Origin: Vibrio salilacus
GTDB taxonomy: Bacteria > Pseudomonadota > Gammaproteobacteria > Enterobacterales > Vibrionaceae
Reading direction: 5' to 3'
DNA length: 64,000 nucleotides
NCBI RefSeq assembly: GCF_002811245.1
Contig: NZ_NIVQ01000011.1
Span: 54,510-118,509 of the forward strand
Position 1 is the stretch's first letter. The number at the start of each line of letters is the position of its first letter. Of this stretch, positions 49,697 through 57,547 are shown in pieces. Under the pieces are notes generated by a model. It ran no database searches and was not told the DNA's origin. It saw nothing but the letters and a program-made list of their open reading frames with translations. A program made the position numbers and the translations under genes.

Positions 49697-49901
49697 AGCA
49701 ACTCCAATATCCTTTTATGATACGACCAATACAGGCCGCGTAGTTCTTATCCTTAGAACGTGTCAGGATTATACCTGATGACGTTCCAATGTGAACTATT
49801 TTGTTAACAAAATGATCTATGCTCACGCTATTACCGCGATTTTTACCCACGATAAAAATTTCGGTATATACTTTTTTCGCTTACATAAAAGGGAAAATAT
49901 A

Positions 49902-50453
49902 ATGAAAACGAAAACTTTACTTGCTCTGGTAATCGCATGCTCTCCAAGCTTTGCTTTTGCACATAACATCGCCATCGGCCAGCCATTGGCTAGTATTGAA
50001 ATCGCCAGTCATGGCGAAATTGTACTCAATGGTGACCAGGCCGAGTTCAAAACTTGGTCGACTCAAGACATGCTAGGAAAAGTGCGTGTTATCCAAGCCA
50101 TTGCGGGTCGCAGCAGCGCTAAAGCGATGAACGCGCCATTAATGACCGCGATTACCGCAGAAGAATTCCCACAACAGAGTTATCAAACCACCACCATCAT
50201 CAATCAAGATGATGCGATTTGGGGTACGGGGTCATTTGTTAAATCGTCTGCTCAAGACAGCAAAAAAGAGTTTCCTTGGTCTTCAATGGTGTTAGATGAA
50301 GAAGGCCGCGCTGCCAAAGCTTGGCAGCTAGTTGAAGAGTCATCGGCGATCATTGTGCAAGACAAACAAGGCCAGGTCTTGTTTGTCAAAGAAGGGGTAT
50401 TAAGCGACCAAGAGATCGAACAGGTTATCAGCTTAATCAAACAAAATATCTAG
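49902..50453 (+). CDS. ytfJ: YtfJ-family periplasmic protein
   Basis: 183-aa secreted protein of the YtfJ family (thioredoxin-like fold). The signal peptide is residues 1-20, ending SPSFAFA. Hallmarks are GKVRVIQAIAGRSSAKAMN, NQDDAIWGTGSFVKSSAQD and the C-terminal LFVKEGVLSDQEIEQVISLI. No CxxC is present, so redox activity is not expected; function is unknown. The start at 49902 has AAAAGGGA upstream. The frame is open 37 codons further but those are not signal-like. Confidence 0.88.
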   Translation: MKTKTLLALVIACSPSFAFAHNIAIGQPLASIEIASHGEIVLNGDQAEFKTWSTQDMLGKVRVIQAIAGRSSAKAMNAPLMTAITAEEFPQQSYQTTTIINQDDAIWGTGSFVKSSAQDSKKEFPWSSMVLDEEGRAAKAWQLVEESSAIIVQDKQGQVLFVKEGVLSDQEIEQVISLIKQNI

Positions 50454-50479
50454 GCTAAAGGCTTAACTTTCGCCTTTTA

Positions 50480-50514
50480 AATGGAATTGTTATAGTATAA
50501 CAATTCCATTTTTT
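50480..50514 (+). promoter_or_regulatory. Zur box (palindrome) overlapping the ytfJ terminator
   Basis: A perfect palindrome, ATGGAATTGTTATA-G-TATAACAATTCCAT, runs 50481-50509. Its central 23 bp differ from the Zur consensus GAAATGTTATA-N-TATAACATTTC only at one symmetric pair. A T6 run follows, so the RNA hairpin could also end ytfJ transcripts. It lies 16 bp before the GTG of the first zinc-operon gene. Confidence 0.88.
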
Positions 50515-50529
50515 ATCAGTGTCGTTGTT

Positions 50530-50829
50530 GTGGATCGAGCAAATCTAAAGCCTACCCGCTCTCACACGGTTGCCTTACTGGCCATCGTGATGTTGCTATG
50601 GCTGAACTTCGCTTATATCGATCATCAATACGATCTCTCATCAACATACCATAGTCAGCACGACTGCCAGCTTTTTGCTTGTGGATTACATGGCGCAAGT
50701 GCCGCCGTGGCGACGTTAACGATCACACCGTTAACCAGTATCAGAGCAACGTCACCAGTCTTTCATTTCTTCCCCGTCAGCATTTGGGCCTACCATGCCC
50801 GATCCCCACCCAACATTGATTATAGTTAA
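50530..50829 (+). CDS. DUF2607-family membrane protein, first gene of the zinc-uptake operon
   Basis: 99-aa small protein starting at GTG 50530. One N-terminal hydrophobic helix (about residues 13-28, TVALLAIVMLLWLNFAYID) is followed by a mature part with His and two Cys (DHQYDLSSTYHSQHDCQLFACGLHGA). It is similar in layout to DUF2607 proteins found before zrgA in vibrios. Position 20 bp after a Zur box and 65 bp before zrgA indicates a zinc-related role. The His/Cys cluster may bind metal, by inference. Function unproven. Confidence 0.7.
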   Translation: MDRANLKPTRSHTVALLAIVMLLWLNFAYIDHQYDLSSTYHSQHDCQLFACGLHGASAAVATLTITPLTSIRATSPVFHFFPVSIWAYHARSPPNIDYS

Positions 50830-50894
50830 GCAATAACATGACTGAACTCACCGCTCTAGGTGGCTTTAAACACGACTATTAATCAGGACTGACA

Positions 50895-51590
50895 ATGAAA
50901 AACCTTACTCCCATTGCCCTTGGCATGACTCTCGCTATCAGCGCTGTCGCACACGCTGAAGAAGGCTTTCGCCAACACAATGCTCACGTTCACGGGCAAG
51001 TCGAATTTAACATCGCTCAAGATGGATCCGATTTATTATTTGAAATCACGGCGCCAGGTGCTGATGTGGTAGGCTTTGAGCATGCGGCGCAAACGGAGCA
51101 GCAGCAGCAACAACTCAATGCAGCCGTGACGATTCTCAATCAAGCCGACAAAGTGCTTGTTCTGGCAAGCAGTGCTGGCTGTAGGTTAATTGACCAATCG
51201 GTGACTCACACGCTCGGTGAGGATGACCACGACCATCACGACCATCACGACCATCACGACCATCACGACAACCATGAACACCATGACAAACATGACAAAC
51301 ATGACAAACATGAGCACCATGACGAACATGAACACCATGACAAACATGAGCACCATGACAAACATGAGCACCATGACAATCACCAGCATGACCACGAGCA
51401 TGAATCAAGCCACGGTGAATTTACCGTCCAGTACCACTACCAGTGTGACAACATTAAGGCGTTAAACAACATCGAGACCCAGTGGTTTACTCAGTTCCCG
51501 AGCACCGAATCAATCAAGGTCAACCTGTTGACGGACACCAAACAAGCTGCACTCGAGTTACATCAAGATCAAACAGCGATCTTATTCTAA
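50895..51590 (+). CDS. zrgA: Zinc uptake protein ZrgA (DUF2796), His-rich
   Basis: 231-aa periplasmic zinc-binding protein. The signal peptide is residues 1-21 (ALGMTLAISAVAHA), then FRQHNAHVHGQVEFNIAQDG, the DUF2796 start. A His/Asp/Glu/Lys repeat linker spans about 111-172, and a C-terminal beta domain follows (HGEFTVQYHYQCDNIKALNN). It has at least 35 His residues. In V. cholerae the Zur-regulated ZrgABCDE system is a second zinc uptake route beside ZnuABC. The Zur box upstream supports the same role. Confidence 0.9.
   Translation: MKNLTPIALGMTLAISAVAHAEEGFRQHNAHVHGQVEFNIAQDGSDLLFEITAPGADVVGFEHAAQTEQQQQQLNAAVTILNQADKVLVLASSAGCRLIDQSVTHTLGEDDHDHHDHHDHHDHHDNHEHHDKHDKHDKHEHHDEHEHHDKHEHHDKHEHHDNHQHDHEHESSHGEFTVQYHYQCDNIKALNNIETQWFTQFPSTESIKVNLLTDTKQAALELHQDQTAILF
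51226..51408 (+). repeat. His-rich coding repeats in zrgA
   Basis: Short in-frame units: GACCATCAC first, then AAACATGA(C/G) and CACCATGAC variants. They encode DHH, HEHHDK and HDK motifs. Copy number is likely to vary between strains. Long open frames on other frames and strands in this interval come only from this biased composition. Confidence 0.95.
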
Positions 51591-51598
51591 TGACAACC

Positions 51599-51621
51599 GT
51601 GGCTCAGTTTGGCTGAGCCAC
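51599..51621 (+). other. Hairpin between zrgA and the ABC ATPase gene
   Basis: A perfect 9-bp stem GTGGCTCAG-TTTGG-CTGAGCCAC starts 9 bp after the zrgA stop. No T-run follows, so it more likely stabilises or processes the zrgA message, or slows transcription, than ends it. Confidence 0.55.
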
Positions 51622-51643
51622 CTTGCATGATTGGACATCAACA

Positions 51644-52351
51644 ATGGACATCAAACCTCATCACTGTGTGGTTGAACTCAACCAAGTGAAGTTTACTTGG
51701 CCTAGTAATGACAAGCCGACATTGGATATCCCCTCTTTGTCGGTAAAGCGCGGAGAGCACCTGTTTATCAAAGGACCGAGTGGATGCGGTAAATCAACTT
51801 TACTCGGGCTGCTGACTGGCATTCATACTGCCACCTCAGGCAAGGTGTCCGTACTGGGAGAAGCACTTTCATCCATGACAGGTAGCCAGCGCGATAAGTT
51901 TCGCGCCGATAATATAGGTTATATTTTCCAACAATTTAATTTGTTGCCATACCTTAATGTTATTGAAAACGTCACTCTACCTTGTCAGTTTTCATCCCAT
52001 CGACGCCAGCAAGTTGAAGGGGACTTAATCGTCAACGCAAAAGCTTTGCTCGATAAGCTGCATCTGCCCAGCTCACTACTGGATAAACCCGTAGCCGAGC
52101 TAAGTATTGGTCAGCAACAGCGAGTCGCGGCAGCGCGCGCTTTGATCGGTCACCCCAACATCATCATTGCTGATGAGCCGACGTCATCACTTGATTTTGA
52201 TAATCGCAGCGCGTTTATTGAGTTGCTGTTAGAACAAGTCAATCAGGCCAATTCAACACTATTGTTTGTCAGCCATGACCCAACTTTAGAAGCTTTCTTT
52301 GACAAAACGATTAACCTCCAACAGTTAAATCAAGCCGGAGGCTACCTATGA
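51644..52351 (+). CDS. ABC transporter ATPase of the Zrg zinc system (LolD/MacB type)
   Basis: 235-aa ATPase. The start at 51644 (MDIKPHHCVVELNQ) has GGA 8 bp upstream; an in-frame ATG at 51623 is less likely. Walker A is GPSGCGKSTLLGLL, the signature is LSIGQQQRVAAARAL, Walker B is IIIADEPTSSLD and the H-loop is VSHD. The signature has I in place of the usual second G (LSIGQ). It pairs with the FtsX-like permease, whose start overlaps this stop by 4 bp. Corresponds to the ATPase of ZrgABCDE. Confidence 0.9.
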   Translation: MDIKPHHCVVELNQVKFTWPSNDKPTLDIPSLSVKRGEHLFIKGPSGCGKSTLLGLLTGIHTATSGKVSVLGEALSSMTGSQRDKFRADNIGYIFQQFNLLPYLNVIENVTLPCQFSSHRRQQVEGDLIVNAKALLDKLHLPSSLLDKPVAELSIGQQQRVAAARALIGHPNIIIADEPTSSLDFDNRSAFIELLLEQVNQANSTLLFVSHDPTLEAFFDKTINLQQLNQAGGYL

Positions 52352-53607
52352 CCCCGACGCTCACATTGGCTTGGAAAAGCGTTCGTAACCGTAAAGTGAC
52401 GGCGATTCTGAGTATATTGACCGTTGCTATTTCAGTGATTTTACTACTTGGTGTGGAGCGAATCCGCACCGAGGCCAAAAGCAGCTTTGCCAACACCATT
52501 TCTGGTACTGATCTGATCGTCGGCGGCCGATCGGGACAAGTCAATTTATTGCTTTACTCAATCTTTCGTATCGGTAATGCAACCAATAATATCGACTGGA
52601 AAAGCTATCTAGAGTTCAGCCAACACCCCGCAGTAGATTGGGCTATTCCTATCTCACTCGGAGACTCTCATCAAGGGTTTCGGGTCATGGGAACCAATCA
52701 TCAATATTTTGCCCACTACCGTTATGGGAAAAAGCAAAACCTAGCCTTTACGCAAGGCCGAGAATTCAACGGTCTTTTTGAAGCCGTAATTGGCGCAGAG
52801 GTAGCCCGAACACTTAACTACCAGATTGGCAGCGATATGGTCATTGCTCATGGCATTAGCGATGTGAGCTTTAGTCGTCACGATACCTTACCTTTTAAGG
52901 TCGTGGGTATCTTGGCCCCAACGGGCACGCCGGTTGACAAGACGGTGCATGTCTCATTACAAGCCATCGAGGCGATTCATGTCGGCTGGGAAAGCGGGGC
53001 CAACTTAGGCAATACCCCAAGTGCCGAGCAACTGGCCAATATCGATTTTCAACCCCAACAAATTACCGCCATGATGCTAGGTTTAAAGTCAAAGATTCAG
53101 ACCTTCGCGCTGCAGAGGCAAATCAATACCTACAACAAAGAGCCGTTAAGCGCTATTTTGCCGGGCGTTGCTCTGCATGAGTTATGGACAATGATGTCGG
53201 TGGCAGAACAAGCCTTGATGGCGGTCTCGGTATTTGTGGTCGTGGCAGGACTGCTCGGTATGCTATCGAGTTTACTGACGAGCCTGCAAGAGCGTCGGCG
53301 TGAAATGGCGATTCTGCGTGCCATGGGCGCTCGGCCTCGTCACGTATTTAGCTTACTCATTCTTGAAGCCAGTGTATTGACCTTTGTTGGTCTCATTGTC
53401 GGGACGATCGGCTTATATGCGATGTTGGCGTTAGCCGCACCACTGATTCAACAGACCTACGGCATCAATTTATCACTCAGCGGCTTATCCTATTATGAGT
53501 TTTTACTGTTAGCGGCTGTACAACTGGCAGGAACCACCATAGGATTTATTCCCGCCCTTCGCGCATATAGACAATCACTTAATGACGGAATGACAATCAG
53601 AGTATAA
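52348..53607 (+). CDS. MacB/FtsX-family ABC permease of the Zrg zinc system
   Basis: 419-aa type VII ABC permease. An N-terminal membrane helix (about residues 16-36, KVTAILSILTVAISVILLLG) is followed by a large periplasmic domain (about 40-285). Three C-terminal helices come last, with the FtsX motif SLQERRREMAILRAMGARPR before the third helix. Such permeases usually do mechanical work in the periplasm and are not classic import channels, which makes its place in a zinc uptake operon notable. It overlaps the ATPase by 4 bp and ends 3 bp before the DUF3299 gene. Confidence 0.9.
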   Translation: MTPTLTLAWKSVRNRKVTAILSILTVAISVILLLGVERIRTEAKSSFANTISGTDLIVGGRSGQVNLLLYSIFRIGNATNNIDWKSYLEFSQHPAVDWAIPISLGDSHQGFRVMGTNHQYFAHYRYGKKQNLAFTQGREFNGLFEAVIGAEVARTLNYQIGSDMVIAHGISDVSFSRHDTLPFKVVGILAPTGTPVDKTVHVSLQAIEAIHVGWESGANLGNTPSAEQLANIDFQPQQITAMMLGLKSKIQTFALQRQINTYNKEPLSAILPGVALHELWTMMSVAEQALMAVSVFVVVAGLLGMLSSLLTSLQERRREMAILRAMGARPRHVFSLLILEASVLTFVGLIVGTIGLYAMLALAAPLIQQTYGINLSLSGLSYYEFLLLAAVQLAGTTIGFIPALRAYRQSLNDGMTIRV

Positions 53608-53610
53608 CCA

Positions 53611-54108
53611 ATGAAAACCATTAGCCTATTACTTATCACCCTCATGACACTCGGTGTAGCCAGTTTTACAACTCATGCCGAAGAAACCCTCACGCTCGAC
53701 TGGATTGACTTAATTCCAGAAAGTGAGCGCAACCAGTTTGATTCCTATGGCATGCCGGCAGTCGATCACTCCACAGATGTAATGAAACAATCCAAAGTTG
53801 GCGGAATAAGACCAGAGCTGAACGGCAGTAAAATCAAAATACCGGGATTTGTGATCCCATTAGAGGGGGATGAAAACAACGTCACCGAATTTTTGCTGGT
53901 CCCTTACTTCGGCGCGTGTATCCATGTGCCACCACCGCCGCCAAACCAAATCATCTATGTACGCTTTCCTAAAGGGGCGCCCGTGCAGCAGTTGTGGGAT
54001 GTTATTTATGTGATAGGCACCCTCAAGACTGAAACCGTCAGCCACGAGTTGGCAGAGACTGGCTATGTGATTGAAGGCACAGAGATTGCCGAATACGATG
54101 ATCTGTAA
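53611..54108 (+). CDS. DUF3299 periplasmic protein, last gene of the zinc operon
   Basis: 165-aa secreted protein with a signal peptide (residues 1-23, MTLGVASFTTHA). The conserved core KIPGFVIPLEGDENNVTEFL and PYFGACIHVPPPPPNQIIYV contains a Cys-x-His followed by five prolines, the hallmark of DUF3299. The Cys/His pair could be a metal site, by inference. It ends the operon at 3-bp spacing. Probably ZrgD or ZrgE; I do not know which. Confidence 0.82.
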   Translation: MKTISLLLITLMTLGVASFTTHAEETLTLDWIDLIPESERNQFDSYGMPAVDHSTDVMKQSKVGGIRPELNGSKIKIPGFVIPLEGDENNVTEFLLVPYFGACIHVPPPPPNQIIYVRFPKGAPVQQLWDVIYVIGTLKTETVSHELAETGYVIEGTEIAEYDDL

Positions 54109-54158
54109 GTGTTAAAAAAATGAGCCGCCTGTTAACGCCCTTTTTTATGCCAAATAAC

Positions 54159-54194
54159 TAGATAGGTAACCGAGTATAGCTAGGTAACAGAGTA
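54159..54194 (+). repeat. 18-bp tandem direct repeat, two copies
   Basis: TAGATAGGTAACCGAGTA and TAGCTAGGTAACAGAGTA differ at two positions. Confidence 0.85.
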
Positions 54195-54267
54195 ACAATA
54201 GGACGATTGACAGGTGCTTCTTTATTTTATGATCATTCAAATATTTCATAAGCCCCCCAGAAACAAC

Positions 54268-54293
54268 GATAACAATTTTAACAATTTGTTATC
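54268..54293. promoter_or_regulatory. Inverted repeat upstream of the TIGR03899 gene
   Basis: GATAACAA (54268-54275) and TTGTTATC (54286-54293) flank a 10-bp AT-rich spacer, 114 bp before the ATG at 54407. A candidate operator; it is not a Zur or Fur match and has no T-run. Confidence 0.4.
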
Positions 54294-54406
54294 ATTTATG
54301 GTAGCGATATTTTTATAAACTGGCTCACAGTCTTTGTGTGGCGGGCTTGGCGCTTCCGAGGTAAAGTAAATACTTGAGTTAACAATTTGATGGCTAAGGA
54401 AATAGC

Positions 54407-55303
54407 ATGTCTGAGACCAATAAGCCCGGTGCTCTAGAGCACGAAGCCGAACCCCCTCGGCACCAAGAAAAAAAGTCTGGCTACATCAAAGACAGCGCAA
54501 GTCGAGTTCTCAACATCGCTCAAACCTACGGTCTCGATGCCCTACTGCAAACTGAGAAGCCAGAAAAAAACGCCTTAAAACGCGCCCTGATGAGGGAGAG
54601 GAGACGCAAAGAGTTACGGCAGAAAAATCTTGAGCAAATCCTGAAGCTCGCCCACATTTCCTGCAAAGACGAAACGGCTGGTGATCCCGAACAAGATTGG
54701 CTGTTACGCTTTTTCGATATGGCGCAAGAAGTGCACAATCACTCAATGCAACGCCTGTGGGCGCAAGTGCTAAAGCGAGAGGTGACCAACCCAGGATCAA
54801 CCTCGATGAAAGCACTAAAAGTTTTACAAGATATGACGCCGAAAGAGGCGCAGATTCTTCAGCGCGCTTCCTCTTTGGCCTGCAGTTTTGGTGGTGACAA
54901 CAGCCGTAAGTTGCTAGTCGGCTATCGAGCACAGGGGGGTATCTTTAGCTTTGGTAAGCGTACTACCACCAGCAATATTAATGTCGGTAACTTCCAACTG
55001 CCCTACTCAAGTTTATTGGTATTGTTTGAGCTAGGATTGATGCATGGCACAGAATTAGAATCTGGAGAAATTGAACTGGATTCACCGTTACCACTGCTTT
55101 ATCAGGGTAAGCAGCTATCATTACAGGCGCACAGCAAAGGCGTAAGGTTGCTCTACTATCGCTTTACGCCTACGGGCAACGAGCTGTGCAAACTGCTCGG
55201 AAACAAACCCAATATGCAGTACTACGATCAGATGGTTGCAATGCTCAGCCAGAAATTTATCGCCAATACGGAAGTGGAAAGCAGTATTCATCATACGGTG
55301 TAA
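54407..55303 (+). CDS. TIGR03899-family protein of unknown function
   Basis: 298-aa soluble protein. It has a charged N-terminus rich in Arg/Lys/Glu (about 55-85, RALMRERRRKELRQKNLEQI), then DWLLRFFDMAQEVHNHSMQR and LWAQVLKREVTNPGSTSMKA, characteristic of the DUF2806/TIGR03899 group in vibrios and Shewanella. No signal peptide or membrane helix. The Trp-rich helical centre suggests protein-protein contacts. Biological role unknown. The stop codon lies inside an exact 18-bp tandem duplication. Confidence 0.8.
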   Translation: MSETNKPGALEHEAEPPRHQEKKSGYIKDSASRVLNIAQTYGLDALLQTEKPEKNALKRALMRERRRKELRQKNLEQILKLAHISCKDETAGDPEQDWLLRFFDMAQEVHNHSMQRLWAQVLKREVTNPGSTSMKALKVLQDMTPKEAQILQRASSLACSFGGDNSRKLLVGYRAQGGIFSFGKRTTTSNINVGNFQLPYSSLLVLFELGLMHGTELESGEIELDSPLPLLYQGKQLSLQAHSKGVRLLYYRFTPTGNELCKLLGNKPNMQYYDQMVAMLSQKFIANTEVESSIHHTV

Positions 55304-55327
55304 GTACTACATACGGTGTAAGTACTA
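55292..55327 (+). repeat. Exact 18-bp tandem duplication across the TIGR03899 stop codon
   Basis: CATACGGTGTAAGTACTA occurs twice in a row without mismatch. The first copy contains the stop TAA (55301-55303). The second lies in the 3' untranslated part. Confidence 0.97.
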
Positions 55328-55358
55328 TCAGCAACCCTATCATCTCGACACCACACAA

Positions 55359-55385
55359 AACGCCAGCCTTTCGGCTGGCGTTATT
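55359..55385. terminator. Bidirectional terminator between TIGR03899 gene and pgi
   Basis: CGCCAGCC-TTTC-GGCTGGCG with AA/TT extension, followed by a T-rich stretch in both directions. It lies between two convergent genes. Confidence 0.88.
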
Positions 55386-55433
55386 ATTTGCTTATCACCC
55401 AGACAATGGGCGCTGCTGATTCAAGTCTGATTG

Positions 55434-57089
55434 TTATTTCGCTTTAAACGCTTTAAATGCGTTAATCAAACCATTGGTCGAGCTGTCATGTGAATTAATC
55501 GCTGTATCATCAGCAAGCTCTGGCAAGATTTGGTTTGCTAGCTGTTTGCCGAGCTCCACACCCCACTGATCAAAGCTGAAGATGTTCCAGATAACTCCTT
55601 GTACAAAAATCTTATGCTCGTACATTGCAATCAAATTACCGAGTGTACGCGGAGTGATCTGCTTAACTAGAATAGAGTTCGTTGGACGATTACCTTCGAA
55701 GACTTTAAATGGCGCGAGTGTCGCCGCTTCTGCTTCGCTCTTGCCTGCTTTCGCAAACTCTGCTTTAACCGTCTCTTCTGACTTACCAAAAGCAAGAGCT
55801 TCCGTTTGGGCAAAGAAGTTAGACATCAGCTTCTGGTGATGATCACCAGCAGGATTATGGCTAAGTGCTGGCGCAATGAAGTCACATGGGATCAACTTAG
55901 TGCCTTGGTGAATCAGCTGGTAGAACGCGTGCTGACCATTGGTACCCGGTTCGCCCCAGATAATTGGCCCAGTCTGGTACGTCACGGCATTACCATCACG
56001 GTCAACGTATTTACCGTTCGACTCCATGTTACCTTGCTGGAAGTAGGCAGCGAAACGGTGCATGTATTGATCGTAAGGTAAGATAGCTTCAGACTCTGCG
56101 CCGTGGAAGTTGTTGTACCATAAGCCAAGCAACGCCAGAATCACTGGAATGTTGTTTTCAAACTCTGTCGCGGCGAAATGGTTATCCATTTCATGCGCAC
56201 CGTCCAATAGCTCAATAAAGTTGTCGTAACCAACCGCCAGTGCAATAGAAAGGCCAATGGCAGACCAAAGAGAGTAACGACCGCCAACCCAGTCCCAGAA
56301 CTCAAACATGTTGTCTGTATCGATACCAAACTCAGACACAGCGCTCGCGTTGGTCGACAGCGCTGCGAAGTGTTTAGCGACATGCGCTTGATCGCCAGCA
56401 GTCTCTAGGAACCAATCACGAGCAGAATGTGCGTTTGTCATGGTTTCTTGAGTGGTGAATGTCTTCGATGCAATTAGGAATAGAGTGGTTTCAGGGTCTA
56501 CTTTTTTAAGCGTTTCAACGATGTGCGTACCGTCAACGTTTGAAACAAAGTGAAGATTTAGATGGTTTTTATAAGGCGCTAGTGCTTCAGTCACCATATA
56601 AGGGCCTAAGTCCGAACCACCAATACCGATGTTAACAATATCTGTGATCGTTTTACCCGTATAGCCTTGCCACTCACCGCCAATCACGCGCTCAGTGAAA
56701 GAGTTGATTTTCTCTAGTACAGCATTAACCGCTAGCATCACGTCTTCGCCATCAACCATAACTGGTTTGTTGCTGCGATTGCGCAGCGCGGTATGAAGTA
56801 CAGCGCGATCTTCGGTTTTGTTGATCGCTTCACCACTGAACATCGCTTCGATGGCTGCTTTTAGCTCAGTCTCATTAGCTAGAGCAAACAGATGATTGAG
56901 CGTCTCTTGGTTAACTAGGTTTTTAGAGTAGTCGACAAGAATATCGTTGCCGAAACGTGCTGAGAAGTTGTCAAAGCGAGCCGGATCTTGAGCAAATAAC
57001 GCTTTCATATCCATATCTTGTGCAGATTCGAAGTGCGCAGTTAACGCTTTCCAAGCTTGTGTTTGCGTTGGATTGATATTTTTCAACAT
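55434..57089 (-). CDS. pgi: Glucose-6-phosphate isomerase
   Basis: 551-aa glycolytic enzyme interconverting glucose-6-phosphate and fructose-6-phosphate. Hallmarks are [36 protein letters not shown], and [19 protein letters not shown] with the signature 2 region near the C-terminus ([20 protein letters not shown]). Full length. Its upstream region faces the yjbQ remnant. Confidence 0.98.
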   Translation of the reverse strand: MLKNINPTQTQAWKALTAHFESAQDMDMKALFAQDPARFDNFSARFGNDILVDYSKNLVNQETLNHLFALANETELKAAIEAMFSGEAINKTEDRAVLHTALRNRSNKPVMVDGEDVMLAVNAVLEKINSFTERVIGGEWQGYTGKTITDIVNIGIGGSDLGPYMVTEALAPYKNHLNLHFVSNVDGTHIVETLKKVDPETTLFLIASKTFTTQETMTNAHSARDWFLETAGDQAHVAKHFAALSTNASAVSEFGIDTDNMFEFWDWVGGRYSLWSAIGLSIALAVGYDNFIELLDGAHEMDNHFAATEFENNIPVILALLGLWYNNFHGAESEAILPYDQYMHRFAAYFQQGNMESNGKYVDRDGNAVTYQTGPIIWGEPGTNGQHAFYQLIHQGTKLIPCDFIAPALSHNPAGDHHQKLMSNFFAQTEALAFGKSEETVKAEFAKAGKSEAEAATLAPFKVFEGNRPTNSILVKQITPRTLGNLIAMYEHKIFVQGVIWNIFSFDQWGVELGKQLANQILPELADDTAINSHDSSTNGLINAFKAFKAK

Positions 57090-57547
57090 GGTGTCTATCC
57101 CGATGTTACAGTAGGTTCTATTCCATTCAGCCTAGCGACAACTGGTGGAATCCCCGATTAAGCAAAATAATAATATTAGGTATGTTTAGGCAAAATGCCA
57201 CTAATACCAGCCGGGACAAATAGATGGTCAGATAGTTACGCAGGAAAAATCGCTTAGAGCAAAGCATAGATTGCAGCTAGCTAGTTGACCTACCTACAAA
57301 ATCTATAACAACGCTATCAGCGATTTTAACTAGCAAGAATGACCAGACATTTATTCTGATTGGTATAACTACCTTTGTAATTTTTTTTCAGGCGAATATT
57401 ATGACGCAGGCGACTTACGCTCACATTGAGTTAGGTCACGTTCCCTGCTTCAAAACTAAACAAACACCCTACTCGCAAGTAAGAGCTTACCATTAACCTT
57501 AGCTAAGCTTAACCATTAGACGCGAATCATCGAATATAGGTTGCCGT
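57090..57547. other. AT-rich gap upstream of pgi and the yjbQ remnant
   Basis: 458 bp that should contain the divergent promoters of pgi and the former yjbQ. A 31-codon open frame starts at 57401 but has no recognisable features. No hairpin terminator, tRNA or mobile element was seen. Confidence 0.5.

Larger units (their letters stand above)
54109..54406. other. Gap between the zinc operon and the TIGR03899 gene
   Basis: 298 bp without a gene. It holds two 18-bp near-identical direct repeats (54159-54176 and 54177-54194) and an inverted repeat (54268-54293), and presumably the promoter of the next gene. No clear terminator for the zinc operon was seen. Confidence 0.6.

Noticed and set aside
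51136..51465. Three long open frames in other frames/strand over the zrgA His-rich region
   Set aside because: They consist of monotonous Met-Val or His-Ala-Gly or Thr-Met repeats produced by the GACCATCAC-type DNA repeat; no start signals and fully inside zrgA.
54510..54932. 140-codon minus-strand frame antisense to the TIGR03899 gene
   Set aside because: Cys/Arg/Ser-rich shadow; the plus-strand gene has family-like sequence and terminator.
57401..57496. 31-codon frame in the pgi-yjbQ gap
   Set aside because: Too short, no recognisable features and no convincing ribosome-binding site.
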